From: Aphrophora alni
Lineage: Eukaryota; Arthropoda; Insecta; Hemiptera; Aphrophoridae
Direction: 5' to 3'
NCBI GenBank assembly: GCA_963513935.1
Contig: OY740772.1
Coordinates: 105,113,989-105,177,988, forward strand
Length of the DNA: 64,000 nt
This document shows, in pieces, positions 58,120 through 64,000 of this stretch. The translations under genes and the position numbers were made by a program. The notes under the pieces are model-generated. The model was not told the origin of the DNA and ran no database searches. It saw only the letters and a list, made by a program, of their open reading frames with translations. Positions within the stretch are counted from its first letter, which is position 1. Every line of letters starts with the position of its first letter.

Positions 58120-59300
58120 GAAGAACTAATCGAACTCATCTGTCTTATAATAAATTTGTTTTTCTTCATATCAAAAAATAAACGTTAATGTATTCAGTTG
58201 TTGGAGACGAGTTATTTACGAGAGAAATAAAAAGAAAATTTTACCCATTTAGTAATTTGATTATATTTCCAACACAAAACGTTTTCCAAGAAGATATTCA
58301 TAATGCCAACACCTTATTCATTATGATTAATTACCCCCCGTAAACAGAAAAATAGTACAGTGTAACACTGAATTATTCAAAATAAACTTTACAAAACAAT
58401 TTTGGTTTTGGAATAGGTTAACAAATTTACGTTTAAATAAAAACCTCTCAATAATATGCAGTCACATGATTTCATAAAAAATCTTAAGCACGACATTTTA
58501 ATATAAATTGATTAGTACCTCCAATTTATTAATATTGTCAAATTAAATTATTTTATACGTAATATAATTCAAACGTAACGGTATTAATGCAATTAATATC
58601 GCCAGAAATCATTGCCTTTGTTCCATATTAATCGAATTATTATTAGCCAATTACGCTAAAACTATGTTACATCTCTATTTCAATTTAACAATTAAATGGA
58701 TTATTTAACAATAAAAAATATACAGAGATGTCATTGTTATATAAATATACGGGTTTTCAGTTTCAATAAATTTATGAAAACATGTATTTTCTCAGATATA
58801 AATATGCAAAATTGTTTGCCTTTTTAAATCGTTCAACAAATATTTAAAATAATCGTACGTTGGGGTTTTTAAAACAAATAATTTTTGACATTTCTACTAA
58901 TTAATAAGGTAGTTAGTAATTTTAACTATAGTGTTCTAAAGATTTATTTAAATTTTATTAAGATTGTTATTAAGATGTTATTTGGACATATAAAATTGTT
59001 TGCCCTTTAAATCGTTCAACAAATATTTAAAATAATAATAGAAGGGGGTTAAATTTTTGTTGTTGAAAATTCTACTGTAGTAAGGGTGCGTTTGGTAGCC
59101 GTAAAAATTTCGACCTTCATTTTTAACAGATCTTCAAATTCCCTGACGTCTGGAAATAGAGAAGTGATTTTCTACATGCCGTCCGTCCGTCGTCGTTGTC
59201 GTTGCTGTCTGGACATAAGCACGTCAGCTCCGAAATTAAGATACAACATACAATGTTAGTATAGTTATCTATATATTAAACTTGTAAAATACTAAATTAT
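58120..59300. other. AT-rich DNA, nothing recognised
   Basis: A GC-richer spot at 59178-59230 holds a CCGTCCGTCCGTCGTCGTTG run with no further context. Otherwise nothing is identified. Confidence 0.4.
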
Positions 59301-59305
59301 ATACG

Positions 59306-59949
59306 GGGGTGGTGAAAAGTCCCGGAACGGGTTAATATTTTTTTTACCGGTACAGATGGAACTATATAACTTGGTACACTGTTACTGGGTATAAAACAGT
59401 ATTTTACCACAATTTCAATGAGCCGCTACCACTTCGGGGGGACGACCCACAAGGAGTCAGAAGAAGATCTTAAATGAAAGCGTGGGTTGAGTTGTACATC
59501 AAACTAAAGGTCTAATTTAGTAGAATACAATGCCGCTAATCCGACTTCAAAAGGTTCACCCTAAACAAAATGGCGGCGTTTTAAAGTTTATGAAAGTTAC
59601 TATGGCGTTGAGTGTTAAAGATAACTGTAAAATGTTTACTCGGTTCAGGTTTCAAAACAAACGCCCAGAAATCAGTGTTGGAGCTATAAAGCTATTTTTT
59701 AGAGTTCTATTTGACCCTTAACCTCTAATGGGGGACGGCCCACAAGGAGTCGGAAGAAAATCTTTAACGAGAGCATTGGTTGAGTTGTACATCAAATTAA
59801 AGGTTTTTATTAGCACAGTACAATGCCACAAATCCGACTTCAAGCGGACAACCGAGCTGGAAATGGCTGCCATTCTATGATGGCGTTACCACTCAACGCC
59901 ATAGTAACTTTCATAAACTTTAAAATGCCGCCATTTTGTTTAGGGTGAA

Positions 59950-59952
<3 letters not shown>
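59306..59952. mobile_element. Rearranged GGGTG-type transposon relic
   Basis: The unit begins TATACGGGGGTGGTGAAAAG. A ~118-bp block (59437-59553) is repeated directly at 59730-59848 (both with ACCCACAAGGAGTC or GCCCACAAGGAGTC). A ~64-bp block (59552-59615) reappears inverted at 59888-59952. This mix of direct and inverted pieces suggests a foldback element that was rearranged. Confidence 0.6.

Positions 59953-60002
<50 letters not shown>
59951..60002. repeat. (TA)n microsatellite
   Basis: A TA array of about 50 bp abuts the GGGTGAACC end of the preceding inverted block. Confidence 0.95.
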
Positions 60003-60003
<1 letters not shown>

Positions 60004-60249
60004 CGCACAGATATCAATACTATATGAAATGGTGCCAACTGCAAAAAAAAAAAAAATAGCGGAATTATTGTGACAAATATAATTTTGAAACCTAAATTCC
60101 TGTGTATATATTAAATAGTATTAAGTGAATATTAGTATTGTTGTACAATAAATAATTAGGTGTTTTAATAAAGAGCAGTCTTTTTTTAAAAACCTAACAA
60201 ACGTTAATAAGAACGTAACTGATATGTATTGTAACAAAACTGAAATACA

Positions 60250-61090
60250 CAGGTTGATTCAAAATTTGCATGGTAATATTTCGATAGCTGATTCCAGAGC
60301 GAAAAATAAGGAGAACATTTATATAAACATAGATCGGCGAACTCTTCGTTTTCAATCTATCGGCGATTTTTTGTTTTACATAAAACATTACGTTTTTTGA
60401 ATTATATGAACACCCCTTTTTTGTACATTAAATAGGAACTAATTAAAAAAATACTGCAATTTTAGTATTATAATATCCTAACCTAAGCTATTTGTGGTGA
60501 TTATTGCTACTTCAAATTTGATATACTTTTTTTTTACCATAAACTAGAAGAGGTTAGGTTAGACCAGATTATGCAGTATATATAAATAGGCTTATACAAT
60601 TCTTCAAGCCAACGTTAAAAGCAACGTAAGTTAATAAATCAGCAAAATAACAACACAAATCGCTACTAAATACGAACAGTGATTCTCGTAAGAGTGTTGC
60701 AGTAGCACTGACCTCGTAGTGGCGTAGACAAGACCGGATTAATGGCCGAAGTTGAAATGCTAGCAGTGAACGGTTGCAGATATATTATTTTTGTTTGTTA
60801 TGGGAGTAGACAGATAATAGAACCTAAAGAATTACAAAATGGGGGGTCCATATAGGACACAAGTAATAGATAATGAGTGACGGATATTTAACAATTAGTA
60901 TACGCATTATTTATGTAATATTTTGTCAGTATTCTAGAAAACCAAGACTTAATTTTTTTTTTCAAAATGTCGGACATTTTAAATGATTAATGTCTAATGT
61001 CTAGAAAACAATTATCATTACAACATATTTTTTAGAAAAAAAAAAGATTTTCCTCTGTTAACGAAACACAAAATGTGCTTTGTTCTGCAT
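60250..61090 (+). mobile_element. Relic of the 6743-7685 transposon family, interrupted
   Basis: The left end CAGGTTGATTCAAAATTTG with TGGTAATATTTCGATAGCTG (60250-60300) and the block ending near 60400 match the left arm at 6743-6870. The match resumes at 60900-61090 (GTCAGTATTCTAGAAAACCA and onward). About 0.5 kb of unrelated sequence, with a short AGGTTAGGTT run, lies between. Confidence 0.55.
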
Positions 61091-61099
61091 GTCTTTGAT

Positions 61100-63160
61100 A
61101 ACCGAGTAAAAATAATTGAATTAGCATAAACCATCTCATAGTAGTAGGTTTGGTAGATATACTAATTACGCTCGTTTAGGTTTCCTAATTCCTCTCTCAC
61201 TCGGCTTTGTAAATTTCGAGTCAAAGAGCTATAAAAATGCTTAAAATTTGTGAATAATTGTACATGTACATTACAACTTCTTTAACAATTTCAAGACAGA
61301 AATACGTATTAATTAATTAATTATCGCATTCGACGCTAAGGTTTAAATATCTCGATAAATAAATGTAGTAGACAATTTTTTTTATTGTCTCTTCATAAAT
61401 TTATTACAACCTTTATAAAAAAATAACATTACGAAATTGTTTTCGGCTCAAAAATGTAATTCTTTAAGCATATATCTTTTAATTGCTGAAAATTAAATAG
61501 AAAAGATATATAAATTTATCACCTAGTATATATAGTACATACGAAAGCTGAAACATGAGCATAATTAGAATAATCTTTATAAAAATGTTATATTTTTAAG
61601 TAGCCTAAATTTAGGCGAATCTGAAATTCGGAGTTTTGGTTGTACTCGATACAAGAAACATAATTTTTAAAGTAGCAACGATTTCATAAATTTTCTCTGA
61701 AGATACAATTTGTTTGTAATTGTCAGTTTTACTGTTTTTTATAAACAACAGCGTGTTTATGCTAACAACCTTTGGTACAAAGTAAAATTTAATTTTAAAT
61801 AAAAACACTATTCTAGTTTCCACAATATTTTTGAATACAATAGTGTGTTTAGTGTTTTAACTTAATAACAATGAGATTAACACGTGAATCATTCTGATGT
61901 ATTTTAGAGTAAAAAAAAAAAAATTGGATTGATGTTTCTTAAAATCCGTCATTGTATGCAAATATATTAGAGATAATCCCCATTTTAAAGTTTAATTTTT
62001 AAAAACAATATGATACGCGATATTCCCTGTACTAAAAAATGAAATTGTATATTTGTATTAAACCCCCCTCCCTCCCAAGTGTTGGACGTCTCCGATAGAG
62101 CATTTGATTGATGTTCTTATTGTTTATAACATTACTTCACTACATCGGTTTGTGATTTATTATAATATAAAAGGAAACAGTGTAAATGTTTCCAACGTCC
62201 CGGTTGGAAAATAATGCTGTTAAATATTAATTAGGGGGAAGATTAAAGTCATGGGGTTTTTCGGTCCCACCCAAGAAAGTCGAAAATAATACTGATTAAT
62301 AATACATTGGATTAGGTTAGAAGTTTTAGTTGGACCTGAAGTAACATATGGTTGTAGTCGTATTGTAAAATATAACTTGAACACATTGAGTCAAAAATGG
62401 GGGATATTTAACAGCCACGTAAAACTCGCAAAGAAACACGTGTTAAATGTTATAAAACAGTAGCAGCTTTCATTTTGGAATGTTGGATTCCTACAGGACA
62501 GCAGAAAAGTAGGATACAAGCCCACGAAATGGAATTGCTTAGAGAGGTAAAGCGTTGTGTAGAATAACGAATTATTCGTTGTAGGCTTCACCTCCAAACC
62601 CCCTGGGGTTTCGCCTAAAACCCCTACTGGGTTTTGTAAGACCAGTGAGTTTTGACAGAGTCTTTGTATCAAAGTTGTAGATTAAAACTTAATAAATTCT
62701 ATATATTATTAAATATTTTAACAAACAAATAGAACATCTAGAATTTGCCATAAAATTGGTAATTTTGCTGTTCTATAAGTGTATCAAAAGATTACATAAT
62801 TTGTGGAAAATGCACGAAGTTTACCTAAAATCAAAAATCTAGCTCTACCTAAGGATGGGGATACGAAAAAGTTACAAAAAACTAATAGATCTTGCCAAAT
62901 CCGTAACTGCTAGTACAATCAGTTTTTTTTATAGGTGTTAATGTTTAGCTACAATAGATCTCCAAAAATGGTCTACACTGATTTGAAAGTTTCGGGGTTA
63001 TTTATACTCTTTGGAAGTTTTCCATCGTTTACAGGCTCAAAGCTATAAGTTTGACAAATTTAAAGTTTCTAGCTAATTGGAAGTACGTTAAAATTTGTAT
63101 AGATGAACGAGTGAGTGAGTTTTACAAAGGGTTGTATTTATATTAGGTACTACTGTATCA
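61100..63160. other. AT-rich DNA, nothing firmly recognised
   Basis: The 93-codon minus ORF at 62391-62672 sits in a GC-richer patch with a repeated AACCCC(C/T) pattern; I cannot assign it. No bounded repeats were found. Confidence 0.35.
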
Positions 63161-63169
63161 GGGAAGAAC

Positions 63170-63360
63170 TCCAAATTTATTTTATGAATAAAAGAATTGA
63201 TGAATATAGAGGAAGATACGGAGAATGGCCAACAATAGATTACCCTTAAAGTCAAAACTATATCTTAAAAGCAAAACTATATAGATGTTTAGGAAGAAAG
63301 GACAAAGGATGGCCAAGACAGAGATGGATGCTGTAATAGGCTTTACTACTTGAAGTGTAG
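63170..63360 (+). pseudogene. Possible LINE C-terminal scrap
   Basis: Short plus frames read NKRIDEYRGRYGEWPT and LGRKDKGWPRQRWML. A GRPR-x-W-like end is frequent at the C-terminus of some non-LTR reverse transcriptase proteins. Evidence is thin: under 60 codons with stops. Confidence 0.25.
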
Positions 63361-63369
63361 AGGAAGAAA

Positions 63370-64000
63370 AAGGAATATTAATTTTAATGCCAGAAAACTT
63401 TGATCTTCAGCATCGGTTTTTATTTTGTGGTTAAACATTATTTAAAAAATTAAAACCTTCATGATTTAATAAATTGTTATCGCAGATAACAATAGAAAAA
63501 ACATAAAAAACAATCAAAACAATTGGAAAGTTATGTTTATAAGCTTTATAAACATTAATTCAGCTTTGGATTAAATAGTTTTCATGATATTTGCAATAAA
63601 AACAAATTAAATATTGATGTTTTAAACCAAAATCAAGATTTTAATTTTGAAACCGGTGGAATTTTGTAAATTACAATGAATTAAAATATATATGAACTAT
63701 AGCATTTTTACAAGTTGTAAAACTCTTTCAATTATATTTTCGTAAGGTAACCTGATACCCTTAAATACCAAACCAATATTATTAGTTTTTTTAAAACATT
63801 ATTTTAGAAGGATTTTTCCTGGATATATTGACGTAGGATAATTTGGAATTAGATAAAAAACAACCCTTGAAAATTGTAATATTGTAACTACCTGGGTGTC
63901 AAATATAAAAACTTATGGACAAGTTACTTTTTCGCCAGGGGTAGAGTAGGCAATCTGACTACACCATTCATATGATAATAAAATACAGTACTGATTATAA
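63370..64000. other. AT-rich DNA, nothing recognised
   Basis: No gene, RNA or repeat boundary is visible to the end of the window. Confidence 0.45.

Overview
This window looks like AT-rich, gene-poor insect nuclear DNA. Evidence: no bacterial-style coding, several short runs of the arthropod-type (TTAGG)n motif, many microsatellites, and a dense record of dead eukaryotic transposons. A hemipteran-like insect is my inference, not something the sequence proves. I found no intact host gene, tRNA or rRNA. Nearly every long ORF is repeat-derived or spurious.

Layout. 1-10 kb: tRNA-like SINE heads (1.1, 3.2 kb), a 226-bp (GA)n array, inverted-repeat units carrying hammerhead-ribozyme-like cores (0.54-0.85, 4.86-5.36, 8.6-8.8 kb), a 943-bp TA-flanked inverted-repeat DNA transposon (6.74-7.69 kb) and a Maverick/Polinton integrase fragment (9.29-9.74 kb). 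11-27 kb: a 1.17-kb element with 276-bp terminal repeats and a broken mariner-type N-terminus; the best hammerhead motif (13.87 kb) beside a 0.2-kb tandem duplication; a mariner relic (16.4-16.9 kb); a Penelope-like GIY-YIG endonuclease relic followed by a ribozyme-like remnant (19.36-19.99 kb); a possible LTR; and a mariner transposase split by a retroposon with a (GAA)n tail and a 12-bp target duplication (25.27-26.48 kb). 27-44 kb: diverged dispersed repeats, an unassigned 92-codon frame (30.0-30.3 kb), a 1.5-kb nested palindrome (32.46-33.96 kb), another ribozyme-bearing inverted unit (35.67-36.22 kb), a LINE RNase H/C-terminal relic (37.3-37.7 kb) and a Polinton DNA polymerase B relic (39.28-39.84 kb). 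45-64 kb: a PIF/Harbinger element with transposase and MADF-like relics (45.66-47.70 kb), a 5'-truncated Jockey-like LINE with a 9-bp target duplication (49.96-50.54 kb), a 532-bp element with near-identical long TIRs and an 8-bp target duplication (52.27-52.80 kb), a CR1/Jockey-like reverse transcriptase relic (54.0-55.0 kb), and rearranged CAGGGTG-type repeats (59.3-61.1 kb).

Nothing here works as a gene set. The window is a stratified mobile-element graveyard. Its most notable theme is recurrent self-cleaving-ribozyme-like motifs of the Penelope/retrozyme kind in at least five sequence families, with one protein-coding Penelope relic in the expected position relative to such a motif. All family calls come from reading translations and motifs by eye, without database searches.
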